A stretch of 64,000 nucleotides of DNA, from positions 620,001 to 684,000 of the forward strand of contig NZ_NPDZ01000001.1 of the NCBI RefSeq assembly GCF_002811875.1, given 5' to 3'. A model generated the notes under the pieces. The model was not told the DNA's origin. It did not search any database and worked only from the letters and a program-made list of their open reading frames with translations. Positions within the stretch are counted from its first letter, which is position 1; every line of letters starts with the position of its first letter. Below are positions 19,801 through 25,298 of this stretch, piece after piece. Made by a program: the position numbers and the translations under genes. Source of the stretch: Leptospira perolatii (GTDB taxonomy: Bacteria > Spirochaetota > Leptospiria > Leptospirales > Leptospiraceae).

Positions 19801-20129
19801 TCTTGGGGCACAGTGCAGGTGGACGCACGATCGAGAATGGGATCAGGGATGCGGATGCCAGAGCTACGATCCAAGCCGATGTAATAACCCTTGGCGGAGC
19901 GAATAGTAATGCAATTAATGCAAAGGTGAAATCTTGGACGGATATCATGCACAAACAGGACTTAGTCACTGGAAAAACATGGGGCACGAAAACTTACGAT
20001 ACGAGTGTAGATAACTATAAGGCTATCAATACGAATTACCAAGATGCGAACAATAAAGATTGGAAAACTCATAGCTACATGGGGACATATCGCGAGGAAT
20101 TCCTGCTTTATTACGATAGGAACAGGTGA
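7842..20129 (+). CDS. Giant TIGR04388-family ('Lepto_longest') protein with C-terminal serine-hydrolase motif
   Basis: 4095 aa, the largest gene here. A basic N-terminus with degenerate NLTR/NLTQ repeats (residues ~14-42) precedes a hydrophobic segment (FGLLAFMILDIALSPLAA, ~105-122) that looks like an export signal; a start nearer this segment is possible. Residues ~125-3300 are mostly charged helical/coiled-coil sequence with many Trp-containing repeats. Residues ~3475-3715 are glycine-rich with alternating beta pattern. The last ~370 residues carry GHSAGG (Ser3991) and a late His4077 (KTHSYMGTY), an alpha/beta-hydrolase arrangement. This is the layout of a polymorphic toxin: large repetitive stalk, Gly-rich transition, enzymatic tip. 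The family assignment is from memory; the toxin role is inference. The next gene overlaps or abuts the stop. Confidence 0.85.
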   Translation: MKFPSLTFFQKISSLNLTRNLRQNLTRILTHNLKRNLTQNPTRRQAKVVSQIQSVACSGALSVALLCISTADRSWKGFADRKNRRRLFRKVRAIGQVGAKFGLLAFMILDIALSPLAADPSLFRDLWKNGSDGKLERQYKKADSEKQESDWDQDVNQGKQLLKADWEANADSEIEKQLLGVALSDKDSVREQLQKDKVLVLGEWETDVQREIDTRKGEWKAKVSSGSLEDLLDGIDKVAIYQAIVSAENASKAGTSATERVSLFDTSIKGALGAYRSNWETKLDDRIGGLSGSVSFGSAVEKDSFEKSLLDIKKYIQAEYSYEESSVLSAYRAQFVSKENESEDLQNRIAQETDPSQLAILLIARAKKTIDEKYSGILPPDGGVLTPPVSVVEGEDYQSKFLKALQDGQAQWQKSIDDLVLGKLKYDKAVERQWKNGEENWAEAFNQLLAARESWTSTIKAQIQKGLEAWDKSAADLQANRQKALGELDRTLETNREQWQSHVRGVESVVGGGADTLSTIVANKQFFKEALDRANVPGSGYGTKIKTEYQDQLNYWTSLETRIRNLVASSQNQIHNEDIRGTSVGKGLLYNAGGSDAFIYSSAELELKIAKEELKVLQQKKDRAQQVYDYAIQNVAGKSQAQLTSEVEAAKSAFQTQEAAYLKLLADLNGGGDISSSSTGLDSTSSTVGGTATATGSGILANLEVANRLLEEKRKKVEEARSLMEERRLSFDSVTKMQVLVNNPELLGKIGELKTDPGTNKVDSGLRYEIYQANEELERQREILRQQEAEMYKLSYERQNALRTEAFYNESLKKILEFEKLKENKVLLGNLIGGDGTLSQKIDSLLSGSNLNVLYGNDLSVQIRANLTNLQKGLVNVNKPVTDSVDVFQTQVSALHNASNEFQSEELGQKKADLVKYLDRMKSLRSSLLGANTFDTSYIDKDQINQGIAYLEDLVSHWDSNIGTLKDGLEDLSEDSQDFLDYATANASKKGNVEYSNEMLSLGGVLQKSAMKVGGFQTYLTEIQNTTSYLDAVFLDSFQIADATIDSSLTGDARNNAKGTLSGLRSSYTTGSKEWTPVLTLASAPFGSLDSVFSNFGQSIQSFRSSLENRSGIGQKVSSELLSLYDGLNIEYEGRKAELQFLLDPNGSSDSLNEVVKSAQNKRNLEGAQINEKALSIFESYISGLDPEDRNVDNIYLKILKDSDDRFTNLQLGPNALQERKAMELVLDFVRANRSSLDRSLQAGDYNTFVDSISKQLTTAEKITEFYEDGGDLTEAERNAIRENGSLDEKRELNEYYTFGSTFFFGKATNQVAALGAIVQRLESFAGNVRSGGILSAIQEDYYRTQENKSSGLLNEIHKKVGGLSGLTASDLLQDSFSLGTSTDHDTEAETLRKNLLNDLISGKTSESEFLAALEDLDKLGNIFGAQERLKVYAEASNYGEEWNVRSGDLTTAMSNLTPLLASVNDAPQSLLGFMTSDLRDWYSSRVTDVTNFYNLKDLTNPLDVSQPAYPGVDFTGLESYINNIGPKLAQWDAQKTGLETARQNYLTENTKLSGLTQASPEYFAQLEIVSQKLNELNAAYQSAKIYFMDISSESISVYQQGKSILTSMKTSLGLPNKFLVNDASLAVMPEGVRNDYNNNGGLYSFQYYSSSQGEPTDRLIEYEALFTRDTFGVYNVQDSYLPVGARGSLLSGADLGLGILQKAKTDKDALAGQIATFRTGLEGRIQVYLGGEPKNQISQEQLVGYVNQLRTFFVEKQSKGEEVNTAVLESLENVGAFTDEIAKLKFFQGVPSADRTEAATLQKWNEAKANTSGIKEAQLLFRDLKATLENLDKIGQPMYTAMDQIESSLAKYEVLKTKLASGTYELSSEIRSGMESLREYAWSAHKGNLTQAYLASSQENISLDTFLAEVKAGKYVLTGQNGSRVERNSKFLGQNLTDAQIADLKDSLKPYADQVKIANSNLGANIDAILTVTDPQIREALKTQALALNYDRIQTSLAQGTLVNVNALQPELKEYGIVSNYLAFLSSNKNWNGNNEADRIAARNEYLLRIGKENSEDTILADYLANYNNRNTAYYLKTEALQQRDALTAYYNDATANTLKPDDLVALTNWLKDKKYEPSLVTSLNKSVRMETILSGYVGETEEEYFAYLGTKLSGGITDSEKQGLILAKAGLYDPFGTLNPFQEVSAEQFLKSFSYKTGFSTFVNKLGEEDVTFTKKAIELNRNEQNSKFAYDIVKKNALVESYLSYINIGPKGQLEPSDDQKITDRLRELELQAEQRLGNFLGLVEGYKSVAFDPTKEEANPSIRRALKDFDNSGYEIRDEVYAKNASGDYSFKGGLDNLYGIIENYVDNNLPGRSAVNDPYAETSQAKGNMTGSAESMITAGKSIGILTGIANTYVDSSGKALKGTALQNALVTDLQKVKNNYQQALTDFETAQTEFTNQKVVVDGIQANYTAKQTQVTTAYNALQDSSKELNSKTALYDFAQMVAYSQHTSEEGSDPSSIRSPTEIVKQRLDASNLEVTNKLKEIEEIQTRIANQTTLANLNADPKVAENKQATEDWAERALRFSQAETKIKDRMEDLKKQIANERQSLQGQLDMFLVPPRTEIKSNGLIGRIDINAATYRVIEDDLRSEYNIVEGILNGKIGMWDFINGGRGDYGSTFGGGLSNKYPQYDILGFVNGRRKGGPAADRMIDAQNAFDGVWFAWPDDKANSTARLRLESSSYSQYASKMDAKLGEITSAEAIIIAIMGWGNPLVGAEAIRRNEEWIRAKTDLQNSIDNATVSATRLKDLQAELNYYTDISSAEQLRSVLLGTGNSSGKYKLNTGLQTSDADFLTGTGTLTEGSLQWTAGKEGLNLDKIAGKNGDPVAQDRYIHDAYGLLVRNNTSYTPGGRTAIATSSTSTSGDGVKTAFMVSGDEFVSALAVLSRSQYEVERDEYFAAQEASVGPGGQKADRREILDDREQFFSQLINKLSNGNGQNIEFEMYQTVISDYMGKGKIVDQLFELSLEQQRKAQIASWDAKEKDFHSRKQEWVQNIQYLQDTGNARFNDLTGVILKQWDEWRVDFRKEAKVGEEAHLREIEKELKEKTRWETDFLSTMKDQDDSTVLRDAYNRIQGMVESFGGTLPTGVSINLNANTILNSVLADSPTKFDERTISQGATQDVQFFINQLQTTKLDDKNVKAFEQLRNEMDEHSQKMVVLQTLDSLYSIPKAYEETIKSANEDLHKQLKTQLGQDGFMPTGNLYIRQTVGPDGNPQAQVLPDYTDYVYNSPDQLPKVKDSNGKEWDLSNYSALSAKGGPTSSELQTMVKLAQTQMDLDFKKVYDPENPSNREIAIAALDPIAVAKVAQAAQAGLRQLFTDPQKALEYTNADERGKRAMEESAMNSGYLVGLTEGGKFGDHHFSQFYTILKLKEKYNEMKQEGESLKGDGFSNAMGSVMEASTFGLLDGKMISKTLHDNKEIVDAVTAVAAVIAAPFTGGASFIAYAAYKSVQGAYEGGVLGAVAGAANFGNAYLQGFSAGALSYGMSYSYEDGFQASVGGGLGKAGLGLGGSLSYSANTGAISGSVGVQMRMDPNARITGNLGVNFDNSGITGVNTGFGVGLGTNSAGKPMASLNVGLSYDKNTGFGQNIGISQSVNKAVSQGGIDYSHTAFGGDTWTASTPAVLGTNVSYSYNNLTKSASATLNSNGATALTYDLASGTATYNQSFFGDVGKNRAMSTGGMSNQEYTEYEVEQLKARAQSAGLWEGTKNLFSGTMDAVSSFGTSMLESLIEAGKVGSEYIRSLWNGDSSGDRVSWMLPVGKAEPNGYGLGEATPKVYDPSKGETGWKLAYGADGKATVGYTQELKNGVVNEVSERVVNGETLTYVNNKLMRNGDAMVMDADGSLRVIKKEELGKYVKDHGITDAVVSTNGIGNSGVDAAQMFQSIARHVNILDANQGGQTGEVIHIFRDRQVSNVVTPNLNDKTVSSSLTTLINNGAFETGGTILGHSAGGRTIENGIRDADARATIQADVITLGGANSNAINAKVKSWTDIMHKQDLVTGKTWGTKTYDTSVDNYKAINTNYQDANNKDWKTHSYMGTYREEFLLYYDRNR

Positions 20130-20134
20130 GCAGG

Positions 20135-20887
20135 ATGAATCGTTATAACTTGTCGCTTACTTTAGGCTTAGTGCTCACTACTCTCTGCGTGGATGCCGAA
20201 ACGAAAAAGCACGGAGATTTCGCTTATAATGAATTTGTGTATATTCCAATTGAGAAAATTATACGTTTGAAATTGGGAGAAGAAACGTTTGAAAGAATAG
20301 AGTCTTCCTTCGGAAAAAAAATTTATGCCGAAACGATTTATGGAGACTATACATTGCCGATTAAAATCGAGGGAAATTATTATCCTGTAGATCGCATTGT
20401 TAGCTATTTTGGAACTCTCTCTAATAAGTCTGAAAAAGACGATGGCAAAAATATCATCCGTAAGATCCAGACGGATGAAAGGCAAACCGTGAGTTTGTTT
20501 TTTTATAGAAATCAACTTATTGATTTTTCGGTGTATCAGGAAGTGAGAATTGGGCCAAAGGGAAAGAATATAGTACTAGGTAAGAATGCAACGAAAGACG
20601 TTTTAGAAAAACATAGAAAAAGAAAAGGTCATATCGGATGGCTTTGGCCAGAAGCTTATTGTGATGGAAAATACTATTACACGAAGAGTGGGCAATTGGA
20701 AAAGCTCAAGGAAGATTATTGGGTAGCTCATGCGGAACCTTGTGCCTGGGAATCACCTGACTTTGAGAATGAGCTTAAAAAAGACGGCTATTACGAGCGG
20801 AAAAAGGAAATGGACTCAGGGGATTTTTCTTACTTAAAGAAGGTGCAGGCAAAAGCGAAAAAGTGGGTAGAAGTTCCAGGGACTTGA
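20135..20887 (+). CDS. Exported hypothetical protein, candidate immunity partner
   Basis: 250 aa, not recognised. ATG 20135 is preferred over GTG 20126 because AGGTGAG sits just upstream; either start is coupled to the end of the giant gene. The N-terminus (MNRYNLSLTLGLVLTTLCVDA) is a short signal peptide; the mature part is charged and contains a Cys pair (AYCDGKYYY, EPCAWESP). Placement directly behind a putative exported hydrolase tip, with a periplasmic signal, is where an immunity protein for an envelope-acting toxin would be expected. That role is inference only. Confidence 0.75.
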   Translation: MNRYNLSLTLGLVLTTLCVDAETKKHGDFAYNEFVYIPIEKIIRLKLGEETFERIESSFGKKIYAETIYGDYTLPIKIEGNYYPVDRIVSYFGTLSNKSEKDDGKNIIRKIQTDERQTVSLFFYRNQLIDFSVYQEVRIGPKGKNIVLGKNATKDVLEKHRKRKGHIGWLWPEAYCDGKYYYTKSGQLEKLKEDYWVAHAEPCAWESPDFENELKKDGYYERKKEMDSGDFSYLKKVQAKAKKWVEVPGT

Positions 20888-21336
20888 ACCTCTCTCCTCC
20901 TTCCTCCCTTTTTATCTTAGCGGGTATTTTCGTATTCGTTTCCTGCCTTACAGATCCGGTTTGGAAATTGCGGGATGAAGAGAGACAATCCAGAATTCCG
21001 AGGTCGGAGGCATCGAGCCGTTTCTATGCGGCCGTGGTCTTGAAAAGTGGAAGTTGCCCTTCTGCATACCAGGCAGGAATCCAATACGGTGGCGTGATGA
21101 CCATGGGGGAGGTGGACTGCACGGACGAAACCTTTTTGGAGTCGGTGAAGGAGCTTAGAAGTTGTGAGTCAAGATACAGCTTCATAGACGGCGGATCTTT
21201 AAACACCTGCTTGGAAGAAGTTTTTTTAACCCCTTGCGAATCTTTCAGCTATTCAGCTTCGAATTCGGTCCCGTTACTTTATTTTCCGGTATGTTCGGAA
21301 GTTTTTAAAACGAATCCATTGCGAGATTACTTGTAG
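20863..21336 (+). CDS. Putative lipoprotein at the end of the giant-gene operon
   Basis: 157 aa from GTG 20863, or 150 aa from a TTG at 20884 that overlaps the previous stop (TTGA). Hydrophobic segment LFILAGIFVFVSC ends in a plausible spirochaetal lipobox. The mature part has six further Cys (SGSCPSAY, EVDCTDE, RSCESRY, NTCLEE, TPCESF, PVCSEV), suggesting disulfides. No family recognised. The stop TAG (21334-21336) is flush with the IS66 left end, so the natural C-terminus may have been altered by the insertion. Confidence 0.65.
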   Translation: MGRSSRDLNLSPPSSLFILAGIFVFVSCLTDPVWKLRDEERQSRIPRSEASSRFYAAVVLKSGSCPSAYQAGIQYGGVMTMGEVDCTDETFLESVKELRSCESRYSFIDGGSLNTCLEEVFLTPCESFSYSASNSVPLLYFPVCSEVFKTNPLRDYL

Positions 21337-21395
21337 GTAAGCGCCTAATCAAACACACCTTTTCCTAATCCGCAAAACGTGGTAATCTATCCCCG

Positions 21396-21676
21396 ATGAA
21401 AAAACGGATATTGATTGGGAAAAGGAATTTGAAGACTTTTCAAAAAGCGGCCTTTCTCAGCCGCAATATTGCAGAGAAAAGCAGATCAAGTATTCGACGT
21501 TTCGCTACCATTGGGAAAGACGATCTAAAAATCAGAACAAAGACAGCTTCGTGGAAGTTCCTAGCTCAGTCGTAAATGGTATCTCTCCTTCAGGGTCTGA
21601 GTTTTTGACTCTAAAAATAGATTCCTCGGGCAAGGCTTCGCTACAAGTGAACCTCCAGTTTAGTCTTGATCTATGA
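21396..21676 (+). pseudogene. IS66 TnpA-like accessory protein, frameshifted at its start
   Basis: A recognisable IS66 first protein (DWEKEFEDF, GLSQPQYCREKQI, YSTFRYHWERR) is readable in the frame ending at TGA 21674-21676. That frame has no usable start: it opens after a stop at 21383-21385 and contains no ATG, GTG or TTG before the domain. The ATG at 21396 is followed by A6 and is one base out of phase; one extra A would join it to the domain as MKKTDIDWEKEF. Either one base was lost or the A6 run is a slippage site. The stop overlaps tnpB (ATGA). Confidence 0.7.
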
Positions 21677-22020
21677 AGCTAAATCCTGGTAATAGAAAGG
21701 TATATTTACGACCTGGAGTCACCGATTTAAGGAAATCGATTAATACACTTGCTATCATCGTAGAAGGCAAGATGAAAAAGGATCTATATTCGGAGAGCCT
21801 ATTTCTATTTTGTAATCGTAAGAAAGATAAACTCAAAATGCTCTACTGGGACAAGAGCGGATTTTGCCTTTGGCAAAAGAGATTGGAGGAGAGTAAATTT
21901 CCTTGGCCGAACTCGGAGGAAGAGGTTCGAAAAATCTCCGTAGAGAGACTTCATTGGCTCTTGAACGGTATTGATTTCTTTAAAGAACATAAGAAATTAA
22001 AATATAAGAAAGTAAGCTGA
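21673..22020 (+). CDS. tnpB: IS66 family TnpB (Orf2)
   Basis: 115 aa. Matches the IS66 Orf2 pattern: RKVYLRPGVTDLRKSINTLA, ESLFLFCNRKKDKLKMLYWD, GFCLWQKRLEESKFPWP, ERLHWLLNGIDF. This small protein is required with TnpA for transposition of several IS66 members; its biochemical role is unsettled. It overlaps tnpA by four bases and is followed 43 bp later by tnpC. Confidence 0.95.
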   Translation: MKLNPGNRKVYLRPGVTDLRKSINTLAIIVEGKMKKDLYSESLFLFCNRKKDKLKMLYWDKSGFCLWQKRLEESKFPWPNSEEEVRKISVERLHWLLNGIDFFKEHKKLKYKKVS

Positions 22021-22063
22021 AACAGGTTGACTAATTTTTGAGTAAGAATGAAATCTAAACGCC

Positions 22064-23605
22064 GTGTCTTTGGATATAAATGCATTGCCGAATGATTTAG
22101 AAGAACTCAAGAAAATTATTATATTCCAAAGGCAAAAAGAAGCGGAGCACCTCGACCAAATTGAACGTTTAAAGATCCAGTTATTCGGCAGAAGGACTGA
22201 GAAATGGAGTCAAATCGAAATAGAGCAGGGGTCTTTATTTAATGAAATAGAAAGTTCTCTTCAAGAAGATTCGCCGGATCCGAAGGAAGTAAGTCTTTTC
22301 ACTCCAGTCAAAAGCCACACGAGAAAGAAGACGGGAAGACAGCCATTTCCCGACTACTTTCCCAGAATCGAAATTTTACACGATATTCCAAAGACCGAAA
22401 AATCTTGCTCTTGCGGGTATGAGCTTACTCGTATTGGAGAAGAAAAGTCGGAGAAGCTGGACATTATTCCTGCTAAAGTCCAGGTAGAAGTACATATTCG
22501 TCCTAAGTATGCATGCAAGCATTGCGAAGGGACTTCCAATGAAAGTCTTCCAGTTGTCAAAATAGCTTCGGTTCCAAATCAGATTGCCGAGAAGAGTATG
22601 CTTTCTTCTGGATTCTTAGCCTACACACTTACTCAAAAGTTTGCGGATGCTCTTCCATTCTACAGACAAGTAGGAATTCTTCAGAGATCCGGAGTAGATA
22701 TCTCTAGAACGACTTTGTCAAATACCGCAATCCAAGTTTATGAAAAGATTTCTCCAATGATCGAAGATGTAAGAGAGGAGCTTTTCAAGTCAAAGTATTT
22801 GCAAATTGACGAGACTGTGCTCCAAGTATTGAACGAGCCTGGGAAATCTAACATTTCTAAATCATACATGTGGGTGATTCGAGGATTTATCCGAGAAAGG
22901 CCAGTAGTATTATATCACTACGAACCGAGTCGCAGTGCCAAATTTTTAGAGGAATGGATTTCAGATTTCGAAGGAATTATCCAAACAGACGGTTTTGAAT
23001 CTTATGATTCTTTATTAAAAGTAAAACCAAAGATTCTTCATGCCGGATGCTGGAATCATGCTCGAAGGCGATTCTTCGAAATTCTAAAGATAGATTCCAA
23101 GAACGCTCAAGCTGAATGGATCGTAAAAGAAATCGGTAAGCTCTACGCAATCGAGTCGAAGGCTAAAGAAGCAAATCTAAATTCGGAAGAGCATCTTAGA
23201 CTTCGACAATCCGAATCTATGTTGGTCGTTAATGAGATCCGTTCCTGGATGAATAAACGCATCATAGAAGTTGCTCCAAAATCTTCGATGGGCAAGGCTC
23301 TTAGTTATCTCGCAGGTCAGTGGGAGAAACTTCTTATCTTTTTGGATCATCCGGAATTGCAATTAGATACGAATCTGGTCGAGAATGATATTCGTCCTTT
23401 CGTAGTAGGAAGAAAGAATTGGCTCTTCTCTGGTTGCCCAGGTGGAGCTACTGCCAGTGCAGGATTCTATTCTTTAGTGCAAAATGCGAAGATTTCTGGA
23501 GCGGATCCTTACGCATACTTACGAGATTTATTTAAGTCTTGGGAAATGGAGCCGAGGAATCTTTCCCGTCAGGATTTACCGCAATTCGCGGTGACATGTG
23601 TTTGA
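22064..23605 (+). CDS. tnpC: IS66 family transposase TnpC
   Basis: 513 aa from GTG 22064. An N-terminal coiled coil (KKIIIFQRQKEAEHLDQIERLKIQLFG) is followed by a zinc-binding region (SCSCGYEL, KYACKHCEG) and the DDE core: LQIDETVLQVL, QTDGFESYDS and NLVENDIRPFVVGRKNW, each with its acidic residue. C-terminal SAGFYSLVQNAKISGADPY is typical. The coding end reaches to within 12 bp of the right inverted repeat. The element could be active if TnpA can be made. Confidence 0.95.
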   Translation: MSLDINALPNDLEELKKIIIFQRQKEAEHLDQIERLKIQLFGRRTEKWSQIEIEQGSLFNEIESSLQEDSPDPKEVSLFTPVKSHTRKKTGRQPFPDYFPRIEILHDIPKTEKSCSCGYELTRIGEEKSEKLDIIPAKVQVEVHIRPKYACKHCEGTSNESLPVVKIASVPNQIAEKSMLSSGFLAYTLTQKFADALPFYRQVGILQRSGVDISRTTLSNTAIQVYEKISPMIEDVREELFKSKYLQIDETVLQVLNEPGKSNISKSYMWVIRGFIRERPVVLYHYEPSRSAKFLEEWISDFEGIIQTDGFESYDSLLKVKPKILHAGCWNHARRRFFEILKIDSKNAQAEWIVKEIGKLYAIESKAKEANLNSEEHLRLRQSESMLVVNEIRSWMNKRIIEVAPKSSMGKALSYLAGQWEKLLIFLDHPELQLDTNLVENDIRPFVVGRKNWLFSGCPGGATASAGFYSLVQNAKISGADPYAYLRDLFKSWEMEPRNLSRQDLPQFAVTCV

Positions 23606-23841
23606 TTAGGCGCTTATGTAAGTTCTTTCCAGAAAGCAGCGAAGCCAATTGAAACGACATCCTCACAAGAAGGAGGATGTCGTTCCTTAGAATTATCAAG
23701 CACCTGGCGAATTACTGGCCGATACTTCCTAATGCGCGCAAGAAAAATTTTGCATACTTAAAGATATGTATTTGTATTCGGATTTTGAAATGCTAAGCAA
23801 TTGCCATCCCTTAAGGTTAAATAAAGAAATTTTACTACTGC

Positions 23842-24249
23842 TTAGCAGTTGATCGCAGCGCTAATGATTTGGCAGGTGCTAGTCCCGCCTGGTCTCACAT
23901 TAGAAGCATCTGTAGAATTACCGCAAATTGGTGTCTCGATCTGACCACTATCTATAGCGCGTATCGAATACACTGCATTAGCTGGAACTTGAACAGTGGT
24001 AGTATTACTTGCATCTGTCATTGTGAAGGGGGCAACTATAACTGTACCTGTGCAACCTTGACCAGAATAAACGGTTACCGAAATGGAGGCCGAATTATTA
24101 ACAGAAGTAGTTGATTTAAAAATCTCAATGCTATGAGGCAGTGCGCCGGTAAGTGCTACAAAAAGGGCGGTATTGTCCGTTTTTTTCTCATCCCCACAGC
24201 TCCAAAGAAGGGCGGCTAAGATAGGCAATAGAAGTAAGGTTTTTTTCAT
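23842..24249 (-). CDS. Small lipoprotein of unknown function
   Basis: 135 aa. MKKTLLLLPILAALLWSC is a clear lipoprotein signal (lipobox LLWSC). The mature part is Thr/Ser-rich with a beta-like pattern and four late Cys (GQGCTGT, PICGNS, TSTCQII, AINC), probably two disulfides. No strong Shine-Dalgarno precedes the ATG. It stands alone between IS66 and the noncoding repeat region. A surface or outer-membrane location is inferred; no function is proposed. Confidence 0.75.
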   Translation of the reverse strand: MKKTLLLLPILAALLWSCGDEKKTDNTALFVALTGALPHSIEIFKSTTSVNNSASISVTVYSGQGCTGTVIVAPFTMTDASNTTTVQVPANAVYSIRAIDSGQIETPICGNSTDASNVRPGGTSTCQIISAAINC

Positions 24250-24375
24250 AGAAATAGATACCTGAATATCGTTGAATTAATATATAAATAATCCAATAGG
24301 GACGTGAGTCGAGCCATATTTTGTTATAAAAGAGCGAAGTAACATGGCCGAAAGACTCGAAAGAAATCAAAAAAA

Positions 24376-24396
24376 GGGCTCAGAATCTGAACCCTA
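24376..24396 (-). terminator. Possible minus-strand intrinsic terminator
   Basis: On the minus strand, agggttcaga pairs with tctgagccct and is followed by seven T. The loop is very tight and no gene directly upstream on that strand is recognised, so it may be a relic. Confidence 0.35.
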
Positions 24397-24920
24397 TTAA
24401 TGGTCTTTGGAATGTTGAATGTTCTTAATTTCTTCAGAAACTGAATTCATAGTACATTACATTACCTTGTTATAATAAAAGAATAAATTATAAAGAGTCT
24501 CGGAAACTTGTTTCCGAAGAAAAGCCAAACCCGGGTTCCAAAATAATCAATAGCAAGATCTTTTTAAGAACCTTCGAATCCAATACTAATGATAGGCAAA
24601 AGTATCTACACTATTCTCGTTACGAAGAATAAACAGTAGCGAAAAGGAAAGAAAAGATCGTTCCATATTAACAAAAGAGTTAAGAAGAGCATGAAGCGAG
24701 ATATTAGAAATCTATTTATTTGAATAGTCTTATGTGGCTTGATAGGAAAGATAAGAAACGAATTGATAAATAAAGTGGCAGGAACTAATGAGGAGTTAGC
24801 AACAACTGGTATATAAAAAAGAAATAACCAAAACTAATTTGACTGAAAGTAAGTATGACTCTAAACTATACAAATCAAATCTGTAATATATAGATTTGTA
24901 ATTCTTAACTAGGAATGGTT

Positions 24921-24945
24921 CCAGCTGCACCGGCGGTGCAGCTGG
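24921..24945. repeat. Perfect 25-bp palindrome (12-bp arms, 1-bp centre)
   Basis: Arms ccagctgcaccg and cggtgcagctgg around a single g. It stands exactly at the border between AT-rich and GC-rich sequence and has no T-run, so it is not a terminator. It could be a recombination or cruciform site, or an operator; nothing in the sequence decides. Confidence 0.85.
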
Positions 24946-25126
24946 ATGCAGTAAACTGTAAGAGATCGCTCATTGACAACGATTCTTTAAGAAAGCGAGA
25001 GCAGACTTTAGGAAGAAATAAAGCGCCAGGGATCGTAGCGGAAATACGGCGATGCACCATGATTAAAACGATTGAGTCGTGCATAAAGGAAGCGTAATGG
25101 TGCTTCGCTGATTGAGCGTAGAGCCC

Positions 25127-25298
25127 GGTCCGGTGAAGCCGGAGGCGACAAGCAAGAATCGCCGAGAATTAGACAGGAAACGAGAAACGCATTCACGAAG
25201 AGTGAGCCAGGAAGGCTCACGTCCCGTAGCTCGTCACAGGAAGTGACGGCGGAGGGCGAGGGAAGCGGTTCTTGTTTCCGAATGAGCTCAAGAGAACA
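25127..25298 (+). repeat. GC-rich hairpin repeat, member R1
   Basis: Contains several short hairpins with aggaa-type loops: gtgagcc-aggaa-ggctcac and gtcac-aggaa-gtgac. It is homologous to R2 (6600-6740, opposite strand) with compensating changes in the second stem. It ends directly at the start of homology to the giant gene (25299). Function unknown; a structured RNA or a recombination target are the main options. Confidence 0.65.

Larger units (their letters stand above)
21337..23617 (+). mobile_element. IS66-family insertion sequence
   Basis: Perfect 20-bp inverted ends: taagcgcctaatcaaacaca at 21338-21357 and its complement at 23597-23616. IS66 elements typically begin GTAAGCG, which fits the left end. 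Contains tnpA, tnpB and tnpC in order. The expected 8-bp target duplication is not seen in the flanks (acttgtag versus gtaagttc), so one side has probably been rearranged. Confidence 0.93.
24250..25298. other. Long intergenic region: AT-rich half, then GC-rich structured half
   Basis: About 1,050 bp without a convincing gene. Up to ~24,910 it is AT-rich with only a terminator-like hairpin (24376-24396). From 24921 it becomes GC-rich with strong inverted repeats: a 25-bp palindrome, gcaccat/atggtgc around 25054-25104, and the R1 repeat. The composition break at ~24,920 suggests the GC-rich half entered as a unit with the gene fragment at 25299. Confidence 0.6.

Noticed and set aside
24915..25097. 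60-aa frame in the GC-rich intergenic region
   Set aside because: Lies across a palindrome and hairpin stems; no homology or start signal.
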